From positions 930,001 to 994,000 of the forward strand of contig OX337236.1 of NCBI GenBank assembly GCA_946965045.2: a stretch of 64,000 nucleotides of DNA, written 5' to 3'. Shown in pieces: positions 29,806 to 41,100 of this stretch. This DNA is from Epithemia pelagica (taxonomy: Eukaryota; Bacillariophyta; Bacillariophyceae; Surirellales; Surirellaceae). Under the pieces are notes generated by a model that searched no databases, was not told the DNA's origin, and saw nothing but the letters and a program-made list of their open reading frames with translations. Positions within the stretch are counted from its first letter, which is position 1. Every line of letters begins with the position of its first letter. The position numbers were made by a program, and so were the translations under genes.

Positions 29806-30436
29806 TTAAACAAGTTCAATGATTGCCATTTTGGCGTTGTCTCCTTGACGGGCAACCGTTCGGAGCACACGGCAGTATCCACCATTTTGGTCTTCGTATC
29901 GATCGGGCGCGGCTTCAAAGAGAGAATGGACCAATTGTTTGTCATAGATCCATGCCATGGCTTGTCGACGGGCGTGCAAATCACCGCGTTTTCCCAATTC
30001 AATCATGTGATCGACATGTTTGCGGACCGCACGAGCCCGAACCAAGGTCGTCTTGATGCGACCGTGACGGATCACTTCCGTGGTCAAGGCACGCAACAAG
30101 GCTTTGCGTTGATCGGCTGGCTTACTCAACTTTTTGAATCCCTTGCGGTGGCGCATAGCCAACTGAGTCGTCGTGATGGGGGCCGCGGCGGTGGGAGCCG
30201 CTGGATGACTGTGCAATGAGGCGGGTGGGTTTACCACTAAATGTCAAGAAAAATAAGAAAGGTTGTCCAAGGCAGCAATCATCCAAAAAATGTAGTGGTA
30301 CCACACGTGAGATATAAAAGAGGCAAATAAGAGATAAGAGGACAGTTATGCATTCTTATTGTTCGGAACAAAGCCACATACCGAACGCCGAAGTGACGCT
30401 CCAGAGCATCAAGAAAAGGGCCAAGACTCTGTTCAT
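29806..30436 (-). CDS. Plastid ribosomal protein bL17 (nuclear-encoded, with targeting leader)
   Basis: Two exons: 30436-30382 and 30236-29806, with a 145-bp intron (30381-30237, GTATGT...TTTAG). Exon 1 encodes [18 protein letters not shown], a signal peptide ending in TSAF, close to the ASAF cleavage motif of secondary-plastid preproteins. Exon 2 continues with a Pro/Ala/Thr-rich transit stretch and then [20 protein letters not shown], the bacterial-type L17 start, through [20 protein letters not shown] to [20 protein letters not shown]. The protein sits in the large subunit near the peptide exit. The intron falls exactly at the signal/transit junction, suggesting the targeting exon was acquired separately. 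It is divergent from HPPK-DHPS. Confidence 0.92.
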
Positions 30437-30850
30437 GATTACAATGTGTCAGGTTTAATCAATCCTTCGAAAAGCAAAGAACGGTGAACCCAGTCGTCAC
30501 TGAAGCAAAAGGAGACACAATGGGAGATGAATCGAGCGACAAAGACTTCGCTTCCCGAATGTTGACGATGATCGAGAGATGGTGATGGACGGTCCTGAGG
30601 ACAGCACAGAAGGCGAATTGATGGTTCGCCCATAAAGAAAGGGGTGAATGAACACAACTGTGTGCGTGGCGTACATGATGTCCACCCATCAGTTGTTCAT
30701 TTGCTTCCACCTGGAGGTTATCAGCCTGTCCGTCGACCATCATTTCGATCGCGCAAAACATGCATGCTCACTATTTTTTCGGGCGCGAAAGATCGAAATA
30801 TCTTTTATTCATCTCCTCGTTTAGACCGATCGACTTGTTGTAGTCTCTGA
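30437..30850. promoter_or_regulatory. Divergent intergenic region between bL17 and HPPK-DHPS, 414 bp
   Basis: The two genes are transcribed away from each other, so this spacer must hold both promoters. Short frames on the minus strand here lack any domain. I see no clear TATA box or repeat. Confidence 0.45.
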
Positions 30851-32795
30851 ATGAAGGACGCTCTCGTGCATCCTCCTTTCCCTTCCTTCTTGATTTCTAA
30901 CTTGTGGATGCTCACTCTTCTCCTCCTGCGACAATCAGTTCCACCACAGCGGTTACCATGGATCAACCATAGCCTTTGCCATGATACAGGGCGCTTGCTA
31001 TCATCGACGAGCATGAGTCATCATGGAGTGCATAAATCCATCACGTCTGTCAAAATGAGCACTATGTCGACAAGTCAGGCAACTGTGTCTTCGCCTCTTG
31101 AGTATCGTGCGTTCCTTGGCGTTGGATCCAATATGGGGGATAAATTTCGCAACATTCAACGTGGATTAGAGCTTCTCTGCCAAAGTGACCACTCGGAAAG
31201 CACGTCTCAAAGTGCATCTGGATTGGTGCGATTGGTTCGAACATCATTTCTATATCAAACAGCTCCCATGTATGTAACAGATCAACCGTCCTTTCTCAAT
31301 GGAGCATTGGAAGTGGAAACAAACCTTACCCCAGTCCAACTGCTGGACCGCATCAAGCAAGTCGAACAAGTCATGGGTCGAGACGCTAACGCCCTTCGCA
31401 ATGGCCCACGGCCACTGGATTTGGATATCTTGCTGTACGATCAACAAATCGTCAACGATCATAATGAGATCCGACTTGAGTCCGTCACAGTAGAGGATCA
31501 CAATTTAACTGTTCCGCATCCTCTCATGACCGAACGAGACTTTGTTCTGACACCCTTGTTAGATGTGACACCAGCTGAATATGTCCACCCAGGCATGAAT
31601 CAAACCTTGCGTCAGCTCCATCGCTCACTGATTGGACCACAGCCATCTTCGACAGCTTCAATGAATGATCCTCTTGAGGCGGACACACAGTCGTCCGTGG
31701 CTCGTGTTTTGCCATTGCCTCACAATCGATTACTTTGCTGGAATAACCGCAAGGCACATTCCGTTTTGGTGATGGGCATTCTCAATGTGACGCCGGACAG
31801 TTTTAGTGATGGTGGTCAATGGATATCGTCCCCACCACCCGATGACCATCAACTGGCTGCTCCAAATCGTGCCGTGGAACACGCACTCGAAATGGAGCGG
31901 GAGGGTGCCTCAATTATTGACATTGGTGGAGAGTCCACGCGACCGGGTGCACAACCGGTGTCTATAGATGAAGAACTGCAACGAACCGTCCCTGTCATTG
32001 AAGGTTTGCGAAAAGGTAAGATATCTCCTGGGCAAAACTCACCATCCACTTGTCGTACCTCTTGTTTTCATCTAACAAATTGTAATGTTTCAATGGAGTT
32101 CAGTATCCGACATTGCCATTTCGATCGATACTCGTAACGCCGCAGTCGCACAAGCGGCGATCTTGGCCGGGGCCGATATCGTGAATGACGTATCGGGAGG
32201 ATGCCACGATCCCGACATGTTGAAAACTGTGGCACAACTGGGCGTTCCATTCATTCTAATGCACATGCGAGGAACGCCACAAACAATGCAAACCATGACC
32301 AATTATGAGCAGCAGACTACGGTAGCATCTTCCAACAATGTGCTGGATCCAACGACGAACAGCCGTGGTCCGACACCGGTGGTAGACGAAGTGGCTCGTG
32401 TGTTACGGGAACGCGTTCATGCCGCACAACAGGCGGGCATTCCAGAATGGTTGCAAGTGGTAGATCCTGGGATTGGTTTTGCCAAGGATGGTATCGGCAA
32501 TTTACAACTGTTGAAGCACATCTCCCATATCCGTTCTTCGTTAAAGAATCGCCCTATTTTGCTGGGTACAAGTCGCAAGGGATTTCTGGGAAAACTAACT
32601 GGGGTGACGCATGCACCCGATCGCGATGTAGCCACGGTAGCGTCTCTTCTTACACCAGCCTGTTTCGAAGCTGCTACAGCCTCTGGCGAAAGTGAAAGCG
32701 ACGGGCCTCCAAACCTCTGTACGATCTGGCGCGTTCACAACGTGACTGCCGCTAGTCAAGCATTGAAAATCATGAATGCCATTGAAGAATCGTGA
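30851..32795 (+). CDS. Bifunctional HPPK-DHPS (folate biosynthesis)
   Basis: Exons 30851-32015 and 32104-32795 with an 88-bp intron (GTAAGA...TTCAG) join as GLRK-V-SDIAISIDTR. An N-terminal leader of about 85 residues (with LLLLRQS and several Arg) may direct the enzyme to mitochondria, as in plants. The hydroxymethyldihydropterin pyrophosphokinase domain has GVGSNMGDKFRNIQRGLELL and the signature NALRNGPRPLDLDILLYD. The dihydropteroate synthase domain has MGILNVTPDSFSDGGQ, IIDIGGESTRPGAQP, DIVNDVSGG and ILLGTSRKGFLG. Together they convert 6-hydroxymethyl-7,8-dihydropterin and p-aminobenzoate to dihydropteroate. All key motifs are present. Confidence 0.95.
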
Positions 32796-32959
32796 AGTGG
32801 AGGGCAAGATCTGAAAAATAATTGTGTCGGATATAGATTTTACTTAGGAGAACTTGCAATTTACGCTGATGGACAATCGAGGGCACGAAAACACAACGAA
32901 TGCTTCCTATACATGAAAGGTTAGCATTGTGGTGCAACACATACAGCACAGGAAAAAGT

Positions 32960-33850
32960 TCACTGACGCTGCTCAAACATGGTCAAATCAACTAAAAGAG
33001 TCGATCCAAGCAAAATGAGCTTTTCTTCTTGAGAGGCATCGATAGGAAAGAGAACGTGGTAAGCATCCTTTTGCGTGCAGCATTCATGCTTCCATCCAGT
33101 CCATAAGTTGTCGATTTGAGCATGGGAGGAATGACTCGAGACTATGGGTTCTTTGGTTTGTGGATTTCGTACCACAAAAGGGACACGGCAGCATTTGCCC
33201 TTGGGTCCATCGCAACGGCATTGGACGCACAATCCACAAACACAGGTGTCAGGACGCAAGCGGTAGAGTTTCTGGCCAGTGGCGTCCGTAACATCGTATT
33301 TGGGGACAAAGCAGCACCAGTCACAAATGTACTGAGTCTTGCCCAAAACTTGACCCGTTTCTCCATCCTTGGTGACCAAATACGGTAAGCAACAGCAAAT
33401 GGGAAACGAACAATCTCCAAAATTGAAGCAATATCCACATGTTTGATTCTTTTCGTGTATGGCAACAATGTTGGCGTCGGCGTCAATGGATTCCAACCCA
33501 GGAGGACGTTGACTGCATTGGCATGTGCACCAATCTTGATTTTCTGTCATCAATGCGGGAGGAATGGGACCCGAATGTTGAACAAACTTGGTGGTGCGAC
33601 ATCCAGGTAAAAGCCAACTCCACCAACGATGGCACAGACCCGATTCTTCGTGAATCCATCCTGAACTGTCCAAATTGTGGGGGTTCATGCCTGGTTCGAA
33701 ATTGTCGCCTTCGGCCACCACAAAATTGATGGACTTTTGGAAACAACAACAACGGCAACATTGTGATGTCGACTGAGCCAGAATAAGCTGGTCTTTCTGA
33801 CCAATCCGGTCCATCGTCAGGGGTTGTGGAGCAAGGGGAGATCGAGACAT
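32960..33850 (-). CDS. Phospholipid scramblase-family protein
   Basis: A 296-residue protein from ATG 33850 (MSRSPLAPQPLTMDRIGQK); the frame stays open further upstream but without coding character. Features of the scramblase/tubby-like family are the Cys clusters (CCRCCCFQKS, CGYCFNFGDC, ICCCLPYLV), GQVLGKTQYICDWCCFVPKYD (the family G..G......C strand), and the C-terminal segment DAYHVLFPIDASQEEKLILL then GSTLLVDLTMFE, which matches the terminal helix. It probably binds the membrane through palmitoylated Cys and affects lipid distribution. Enzymatic scrambling by this family is debated, so only family membership is claimed. It converges on HPPK-DHPS and diverges from the ABA4-like gene. Confidence 0.8.
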   Translation of the reverse strand: MSRSPLAPQPLTMDRIGQKDQLILAQSTSQCCRCCCFQKSINFVVAEGDNFEPGMNPHNLDSSGWIHEESGLCHRWWSWLLPGCRTTKFVQHSGPIPPALMTENQDWCTCQCSQRPPGLESIDADANIVAIHEKNQTCGYCFNFGDCSFPICCCLPYLVTKDGETGQVLGKTQYICDWCCFVPKYDVTDATGQKLYRLRPDTCVCGLCVQCRCDGPKGKCCRVPFVVRNPQTKEPIVSSHSSHAQIDNLWTGWKHECCTQKDAYHVLFPIDASQEEKLILLGSTLLVDLTMFEQRQ

Positions 33851-34156
33851 GGTAGTGGTGATTAACCTTTGATAACTTTTATGATTATGATGGATCTTTT
33901 TCGTTGTTTCGTGAGACCACAATCGCCCGTCAACTTTGAATCTTGCGGAAGTTACCCAAAACTTGCGTTGCGTTATACGTGTGTAATGTACCAGCAGCGC
34001 GGTATCTACTCCCTTCCAGCTTTCGACTTTTGGTTGGTTGGCACGTGATGCTAAAATACATGCGACCGAATACTGTAAACGAGCGATTGAAAGTCGCTTT
34101 TGGATCTCATGAAGAGCGCGTACGTATTTTGTCGTGGCCGGATCATTAATGCCGCC
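33851..34156. promoter_or_regulatory. Divergent intergenic region, scramblase / ABA4-like, 306 bp
   Basis: This must contain both promoters. The minus-strand frame remains open here but has no recognisable domain. No clear element was seen. Confidence 0.4.
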
Positions 34157-35103
34157 ATGAAGATCTTTGTGCCGTTCTTCATCATCGCACTTCTTTGTTC
34201 GGTTTCCGTAACAGGAGCGTTTCATGTCAATGCATATGCTACAAGATTTTCTCACAGTGTAAGACGATCAGGCGAAGATCAACTGAATCAAAGGCAACCA
34301 TGGTTTTCCTCGAGAAACACATGCCACACGGCATTGGAAATGATGGTACCTGGTGAGGTAACGGGTGTTTCTTCCCTGTTCGAATCGGTTATATCCATGT
34401 CAATGTCTTCAAGTTCTGCCATTTCGTCTGCATCAATGACACTTTCTGAATCAATCAAAACTCAGTATGAGACATCACCAGAACCAATCCACACGGCGTT
34501 CACAGTCGCAACCTTTCTTCCGCAACCATTTTGGCTGCTCATGATTCTCTTTCCCAAGTCAAGCATTACCAAAAAGATCATGGGTGGACTTGGTACGTGT
34601 CCTGGTTCGTTTTGTCGTTTTGTGTTGGTCACCTTCCTCTAACGGTGAGTTTGGCTGGTGCCTGTTTTCGCTTGACTCGCATTACTATTGGGGTCTATCA
34701 CTCTTCTAAATCGACAGAGATACCCCTCTTGTGCTGCTTGATCCATTTCGTGATTGTGGCATCTAGCATTGCTCAGCAAGGAGCAGGTGTGACGGCTCCA
34801 CTGTCCGAATTCAATGACGTGTTCGATCCCTCAGGTGATCCCCAGAATGCCTTTATGGGCATGGTGTCTAACTATCCTAACTTTGTTGCCGAAGAGTGGT
34901 CTCACGTCTTGACCTGGGATCTGTTTGTTGGTCGGTGGATTTGGCTCGATGGGCTGAAACGCAACATTGCAACCACGGCTCCCGCTGTCCTGTTTTGCAA
35001 TCTAATTGGTCCACCAGGATTGCTCATTCATTGGATTACTTGCACTGTTACGGGAAAGCCAATCTTCGAGCCCTCTGAAAAGGAGGATATTGAAAATTTG
35101 TAG
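34157..35103 (+). CDS. ABA4-like (DUF4281) plastid membrane protein
   Basis: Exons 34157-34592 and 34718-35103, intron 125 bp (GTACGT...CGACAG), joining MGGL-E-IPLLCCLIHF; 273 residues. The leader MKIFVPFFIIALLCSVSVTG ends in TGAF, an ASAF-like plastid entry site. The body has membrane segments (FWLLMILFPKSSITKKIMGG; IHFVIVASSIA) and the characteristic SNYPNFVAEEWSHVLTWDLF followed by VGRWIWLDGL, then LIGPPGLLIHWIT. These match ABA4, required for neoxanthin formation in plants, and its homologs. In this organism it is probably a plastid envelope or thylakoid protein linked to xanthophyll conversion, but the exact reaction is inferred only from homology. Confidence 0.83.
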
Positions 35104-35548
35104 ATAAAGTTGATACCAAAAGCTACGGCATGCAGCCCCAGCTCTATGGAACAAGATCTATTTTTATTACTCTTGAGAGATTCCATGAAGATGCATGCTT
35201 GTGTTGCAAATGACGGAAAGGATGCTTCCTGAAAGGCATCCATTCCACCTCAGACTCCTTTCTAGAGAGGAATTACGCAAATGCTATGTTGAATCTGCTA
35301 GAGGCGCACTATGTCTTACACATATGACAGGTACAAGTACAACCCCGTGTCGCGTGTCGCGCGTTTGTGCTGTGTGCAGCCTTCTGGTCCCGTCGTACAA
35401 GACTCGTTTCACCGGTTTGCTAGGAGCACGCAGTTAGGCATCCGCGAACTATGGAATTTAGAAAGACAAAATCGGCTCCTAGAAACATGCCAGGCTTGTC
35501 TCACAAAATCAGAAACCTACAAACCAAACCAAACCAAACATACCAATC
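35104..35548. other. Intergenic region, 445 bp
   Basis: No domain-bearing frame. A short AAACC repeat (about 35521-35539) lies just before the next start codon and is probably leader sequence. Confidence 0.4.
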
Positions 35549-36424
35549 ATGTCGACCACTTTTGAAACCTCAAGCGCCACCTTCCAACCTGAAACTACGA
35601 ATAGTGAAAACAACTACTTCGAATACTCCTCATTCTCCGAGGAAACTGCAGATCTCGTTGAAAATATTCGAAACTTCTTATCGCAATTTGATGGATCAGA
35701 GTACAAGGATGAGAAAGTGTATGCGGCTTTCGAGAAGGTGTTTGATAAGGATGTAAGCGTGCTCACTTTTCCAGCATCAACTAGCGTTGAAGAACATCAG
35801 CATCCTGAGAACAGAGTTACCCTTGACTTTCACAGCTTTTACCATCAAGTCATTGCGGTGTATGGAAAGATGCGTATTCGACTCGAAGATATCTCAATTC
35901 ATGTGCCCTCCGAGAGTGCCGTGGAATATTATTTCAGTGGAAACCATCAAGGCCACAGAGTCACCGTTCACATTTGCGCTGAGACGAGGAATGGGAAGAT
36001 CATTCGCACGCAGCATAAAGACAGGACTTACGCGGCAGTCGAGAATTTCAAACGTCTGGTGAGCCTCTACGATGGTTCGGGCTCGTATGACCGCAATGTC
36101 TGTTACCGTGCATTTTCAGCTGCATTCAATAAGGACGCCATTGCTCTTTCGTACGTCGCTGGAACCGGCATCGATGATTTGGGGGACTCGTCGAAACGCA
36201 TTACTTTTAACTTTGAAGAAATGTTTGAGAACCTCTCCAAGTGGGCGGAAATGATTGAGGGCCCAGTACGCGTTGTCTATGCAAAAGCTATGGAAGGAGG
36301 CATTTTGGAGTACTCGCTGCAGGGAAGTTACAAAGGGTGCTTATTGACCACTCAAAGCAAAGCATCTACACATCATGGAAAGATTGTGTACGTCGAGACC
36401 AAGACTATTCAACAAGATGCGTAA
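35549..36424 (+). CDS. Protein with two tandem NTF2-like domains, unknown function
   Basis: A 291-residue protein built from two similar halves. Residues about 30-150 start VENIRNFLSQFDGSEYKDEK and contain FEKVFDKDVSVL and VEYYFSGNHQGHRVTVH. Residues about 170-285 start VENFKRLVSLYDGSGSYDRN and contain FSAAFNKDAIALSY and LEYSLQGSYKGCLLTT. Each half looks like a SnoaL/NTF2-type cone fold (helix, aromatic-rich strand pairs). The acidic N-terminal 30 residues have no targeting signal. Internal duplication is clear from sequence. The ligand or reaction is unknown, and the fold assignment is an inference. Confidence 0.6.
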   Translation: MSTTFETSSATFQPETTNSENNYFEYSSFSEETADLVENIRNFLSQFDGSEYKDEKVYAAFEKVFDKDVSVLTFPASTSVEEHQHPENRVTLDFHSFYHQVIAVYGKMRIRLEDISIHVPSESAVEYYFSGNHQGHRVTVHICAETRNGKIIRTQHKDRTYAAVENFKRLVSLYDGSGSYDRNVCYRAFSAAFNKDAIALSYVAGTGIDDLGDSSKRITFNFEEMFENLSKWAEMIEGPVRVVYAKAMEGGILEYSLQGSYKGCLLTTQSKASTHHGKIVYVETKTIQQDA

Positions 36425-36559
36425 GGGGATAGTTGTAAGTTGAAGTAAAGATATAACGCCTCTCAATATCCTATCTCGTCAACTTCAGCCTCTGATGTCT
36501 CTGATATGTGTGGTAAGACTACCAAGGAAATGGGACCGGTCTCTGTTTAAAACAGAAAA

Positions 36560-37570
36560 TTAGAGTTTGCTTTTTGGAACATTTTCCTTTCTCGCTGATG
36601 ATCCAATTTGTACTTCCTGCAGGGCCTTGAGCGCCTGTCCAGAATTGAATCGCTCGTCGAGTTTCAAGAGCTGAGGAGGAAAGAAGAAAATTGATCAGAT
36701 GTGGAAAGATGCACGTCATGTCCATTGACTTGTGGAAAAACATACCTCTTCCCGACAAATCTTTCCCATTTCTTGCCTTCTACTTCCTTTCACTAGAGAT
36801 ACAAAATACTGTACAGTCCGGTCACCGCAGGGCAGGCTCAACAACCTTTGCTCAATTTCATTGGCCATTTTTATGGCTAAGCTTTGTGGATGGAATGGAT
36901 CTGTTGTGTTGAGTTCATGATGATCAATGACCTGAGAACCGATATTCCATTGAACAGCAGTCTGTGCGTCAATTTGCTTCCCCAACAACAGCAATTCGTT
37001 CGCCTTTGACAGCCCCATGGTGCGCAGAAAGGTTTGGGAAGAACAAAGTTCAGGAACCAAGGCAAGCCGCGTAAACGGTGCCCAGAGAGTCGCTTTGGAT
37101 GACAAATATACCAAATCACAATGCATCAACAAGGTGCAGGCAATACCAACGGCTGGACCTTGGACAGCCGCAGCGATTATTTTGGGATAGTCTATTAATG
37201 CCATCATGAAACGACCAGTCGGCTTGTACAACGTTTGGCGTCCCAATAGACTGTCTAGTTCTTCGGTGATAGTCTCAAAGCTTGCCTTGATATCTGCGCC
37301 ACTGCTGAAGAATGATCCCGATCCTGTGAGTACAATGGCGTCCACTGTCGAGTCTGGCGGTGCAGTCAAGTGCAAAAGATCTATCAAGTCGAGATACATG
37401 GCATCGTGAAAGGCATTACGGACGCGTGGACGGTGGAGAGACACCAACAAAATATTTCCCTGTTTCCCATGCCGACGAACAAGTAGATTGCCTCGACCAA
37501 ACGACACCGGAGCTGACAACGATAAGGAGCCACTCTTGGGCAACTGTGGGAGTTTCGACTCTTCACTCAT
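36560..37570 (-). CDS. Peroxisomal enoyl-CoA hydratase/isomerase family protein (PTS1)
   Basis: Exon 1 is 37570-36746 and exon 2 is 36670-36560, separated by a 75-bp intron (36745-36671, GTATGT...CTCAG). The frame is open through the splice donor, so without splicing the protein would end 11 residues later. Spliced, it is 311 residues and ends ENVPKSKL, a perfect C-terminal SKL peroxisomal signal. Crotonase-fold features are SLHRPRVRNAFHDAMYLDLI, VLTGSGSFFSSGADIKAS (oxyanion hole) and VQGPAVGIACTLLMHCDLVY, followed by FTRLALVPE, closest in style to peroxisomal delta3,delta2-enoyl-CoA isomerases. ATG 37570 is chosen because the frame farther upstream runs into a MITE. Role: beta-oxidation of unsaturated fatty acids. 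Confidence 0.85.
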
Positions 37571-37643
37571 GAGCACCACTTCATTGTGACGAGATGTGTT
37601 GTTGCACAGATAAGATGAGCTAAAGGAAGCGATCCAAAAGCTA

Positions 37644-37777
37644 ACAAACCGGTTATCCCTAGCGGAAGAGTGAGTCGTGCTCGTGAATGGCGAGTGGTTC
37701 CAAGCGAGTTGAGTATCAGAATGCACCCTCTCATTCACGACCAGGACTCACCCCTACGCTGGGGGTACCAAACCGGT
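37644..37777. mobile_element. Mutator-like MITE, 114 bp, same family as the 15220 element
   Basis: Element 37654-37767 is nearly a full inverted repeat: TATCCCTAGCGGAAGAGTGA at one end and the inverse of TACCCCCAGCGTAGGGGTGA at the other. Its right half, inverted, matches the left end of the 15220-17030 element almost base for base, including GTGAGTCCTGGTCGTGAATG. The flanks show a 10-bp duplication (37644-37653 and 37768-37777, CAAACCGGT with one mismatch at the first base). It sits 84 bp upstream of the enoyl-CoA hydratase/isomerase start codon. Confidence 0.85.
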
Positions 37778-38100
37778 GCGCAACCAGTCGAAATAGAGGA
37801 GTAGAGGAGGTAACACACACGTAGAGGTCATAGCTCTCGTTTTCTATTATCTCTCTTTGTTTTTTTTGTGCCTGACAAAGACATGCCGATTGCCGATGCC
37901 ATTTGTAGTCAACGCAGAAAACAAGTGCTCACTAACCAAAACATAGTGATAGGCAGAGAAAGACCATATGACATTTAATTTGTGATGTGCGTAACTACCT
38001 AGCCAAATGGGGAGATCTTTTCTTCCTTAGAAATCCACCACGCGTAATGTTGAAATAGCTTATGAATTGGTGATGTCTCATTACCATGCAAGGTGTGATC
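37778..38100. other. Intergenic region, 323 bp
   Basis: AT-rich spacer between the MITE and the 3' end of the FYVE/WW gene. No gene seen. Confidence 0.4.
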
Positions 38101-41100
38101 TTAGAAGATCCGATTGAGAATTCGTTGTGCTGAAAGGGCAGCAGATGCGTCCTTTCGACTGTTCGAAGTGGCAACCAGTTTCATCAAGGCCGACTTCAAC
38201 TCCAACGCTTTTCGGGGTGCTTTGCCTGGTCGTGCAACCATCAACGTCGTCGAGGCCAAGGCTGTCAAATCAATCTGAGCTTGTTTCAGAATACCGTCTG
38301 GCCTCCACAACAGCAACGACAGAATCAAAAGACAATTTGAAAGACTCGCATCCCAATAGGCGGAATCTTCTTGTTCCTGTTTTTGGTCAGCCGAGAGCAG
38401 AGCTTCCGAAGACGACTTCTTCCCCACAGTCTTTGATGTCGATGTGTTGGTGCTAGTGCCTGTCTTAGGATCCATGCGCCATTGGATTAAGTGCAAGAAG
38501 GATACCAATACATCTTGTGTGAAAACGCGATCCATAAACTCCTTTCCCCTAACCATCAGGAGGGCCATGGATAAATGATATGATAATTCCGCGGCATGGA
38601 GTCGCTGAGCTTGTTTGGCAGTCGAACGTGCTGTTGTACATAACTTCACTGTTTTCTGGAAGTGCGTGGCAATCGCCGTTCCCGCCACCTCTTGCTGCTC
38701 GGTCGAGAGAGAATCGAACACCACGACAATACCCGCGATTGCGGTGGAATGCAACAAATTGGCATTAAGAGTTGGGGTGGCTTTGAGCTTGTGTTCCGAT
38801 GTGAGGGCTGCCAACAACACGGCCGAAAGCCGATCCGTAGAATCCTTATCTTCGCCGGCCACAAACGGTGAAAGAGCCGATACCAACTTCAAACCAGCAA
38901 AGCGAAGTTCAGCGACCGACGTATCGCCGGCCAATGAAGACAACGCTTTCGTGAAAGTTTCATTTTCCACCAACAATTGACGAGCGGACTGCATAGGCGC
39001 AAGTGCAGACAACAGCAAACAAGCGGATACGCCCCGCTCACTTTCCCCAATAGGAGCTAGCTCGTCTTCTTCGTCGTCTTCCACTAGAGCCGGTGAAGCC
39101 ACTGCTCTTGCAATCATATCATTGTAGCTGGGAGGTGGCGGTGGAGGGGCGCTTGGTGCACTTGGAGGCGGCGGTGATTCTTTTTCATCCTCTTCATCGT
39201 CCTCCTCGTCAGCAAAGACGCCCGTATTGCCTTGTGTGTCATCCACGTCCTCATCGTCATCTTCTTCTTCACCTTCATCAGCAAAACCCGAGAGTGAAAT
39301 GAGAATTTGTCGTGCCCTTTCAACGCAGCTGTCACAATGTTCCGATTTGGCAACTGCTGTTCGTCCCTTGGCAGAAGCATCTGAGCACAAACGTGCCAAC
39401 AGTTCAAATGCCACCCCTTCTAGTTGCTGTCGACGCTTACTGTCTAGAGAGGATTTGTTGTCTGCAGAAAAGATTTTGAGAACTACTTCGTGTGCGTCTC
39501 CTTCCAACAACACAGTTGCATCCGTCTCGCACGCCTTCTTAAGAGCACCCATGGCAGATACATTTCCTTCGGCTGCTACCAAACTGAGAGCATGCAAACC
39601 ACCGAGCGATCGGATAATCTTGAGTGCTGTTTCATGCTGTGCAATGGCGCAAAGCATGGCCAAGTCGGGCGCATCCATAAGACTATCTTCTTCTTCATCG
39701 TCGTCATCCTCCATTTCATATATCTGGAGCTTCGCACGTTCCAGAAAGCGCGACAACACCATTTGGCAAATCTTACTACCCAGGTTTTGGGCAATGGATT
39801 CGGCCTCTGCCGCTGACAACGAAATTTTCTTCTTTCCTCGAACCGTGACAGTGCACAATTCCACAAGACACTTCATGAGCACGCTCGACAGCTGGTTCGA
39901 GGTCGTATCCACTTCTTCTTCTTCGTCGTCTTCAGGACGTTCAGCGGACGTGCGTTGTTCTTCCTCAGCCAAACAGGCTGCCGCTAACGCTTGAATGGCA
40001 CTGCTTCGTACATGAAACTTTTCGACGGCTCGGGTCAACAACCCACTTTCAGCCAATTTTCCCAAGGTGGATGCCAAGAATCGACGAATGTCGGATACAC
40101 TTCGTGTGGTCTCCACGGCTGTCGCTGCGGCACTGGTGTCCAGCTTGAGCCAATCCAACAGCGACTGGAGCGCTGCCTCTCCTTCAACAAACAGATGCAA
40201 CACGTCATCTGCCTGTCGTTTCACAATGTTTTCGATCAAATCAAAGGCCAAATCCAGCAAGGCGGGATCTTTCCACAAAGACAAACACGTGTGTGGAACA
40301 TTAAAGGATACAACCAAAGACACCATGAACGCATCGTCATCTTCATCGTCATTCTCATGTACTTCTTCCAAGGCATCCTTAAGCCGTTCCAACAAACGGT
40401 AACGGACAAGAGGTCTCGTTATTGTCAAATATTCTTGCTTGCGACGAGCCTCCTTAGGAACAAGTGGTTTGTAGTCAATCGTCATTAATGCCAAAAAGTG
40501 CGCAGCAAAGGCCGCGGACAGTCGAAGCCCATCGGATGACGCTTGGGCACCGTTTTCAAGCCAGACATGATTCCAAAAGGCATCACTAGCTTTCGATTCA
40601 ATGGCACACGCAAAAACACAAGCCATGTATAAAACTGCCGCAGCGGCATGATGGGTGTCGTCGTAACCTCCACAAGACTCTTGAACCAAAATCAAGGGAT
40701 CGCCATACAACGCTGGAATGTCAAAGGCGGCACCCTCATCGTGGTCATCATCTCCATCGTGACGCGGCACTTTCATGTTGGTCTTTAGCAAGAGGGTCGA
40801 ACACAATGCCCGAACAAATTGGGGTTCCATGGCCATTGCCTCCAAAAAGGCCTTGGCGGCTGGTGCTTGCAACACATGCTCAATGGGAGTTTCGGCCGGT
40901 GTGATATCTAACAAGATACTGGACAAGATCTCCAATCCCAAAAAGGTCACATCAGCACGACTATCGGTTGGCTTCCTCGGTTTTAGTGTCGCTGATTTCC
41001 CCAAGGCGGCACAAATCGATCGAACCATCGTCCCATCCAACAACCGCGCCTTGCGTCGTGCCTGTGAATTCATAGCAATCACATGGAGAACTTCCAAAGC

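Noticed and set aside
32960-34255. Full 431-codon frame of the scramblase including the upstream 135 codons
   Set aside because: The upstream part lacks conservation-like character and overlaps the divergent promoter; the ATG at 33850 gives the usual family N-terminus.
39227-39994. 255-codon plus-strand frame opposite the FYVE/WW gene
   Set aside because: Antisense to acidic runs, producing poly-Ser; no domain.
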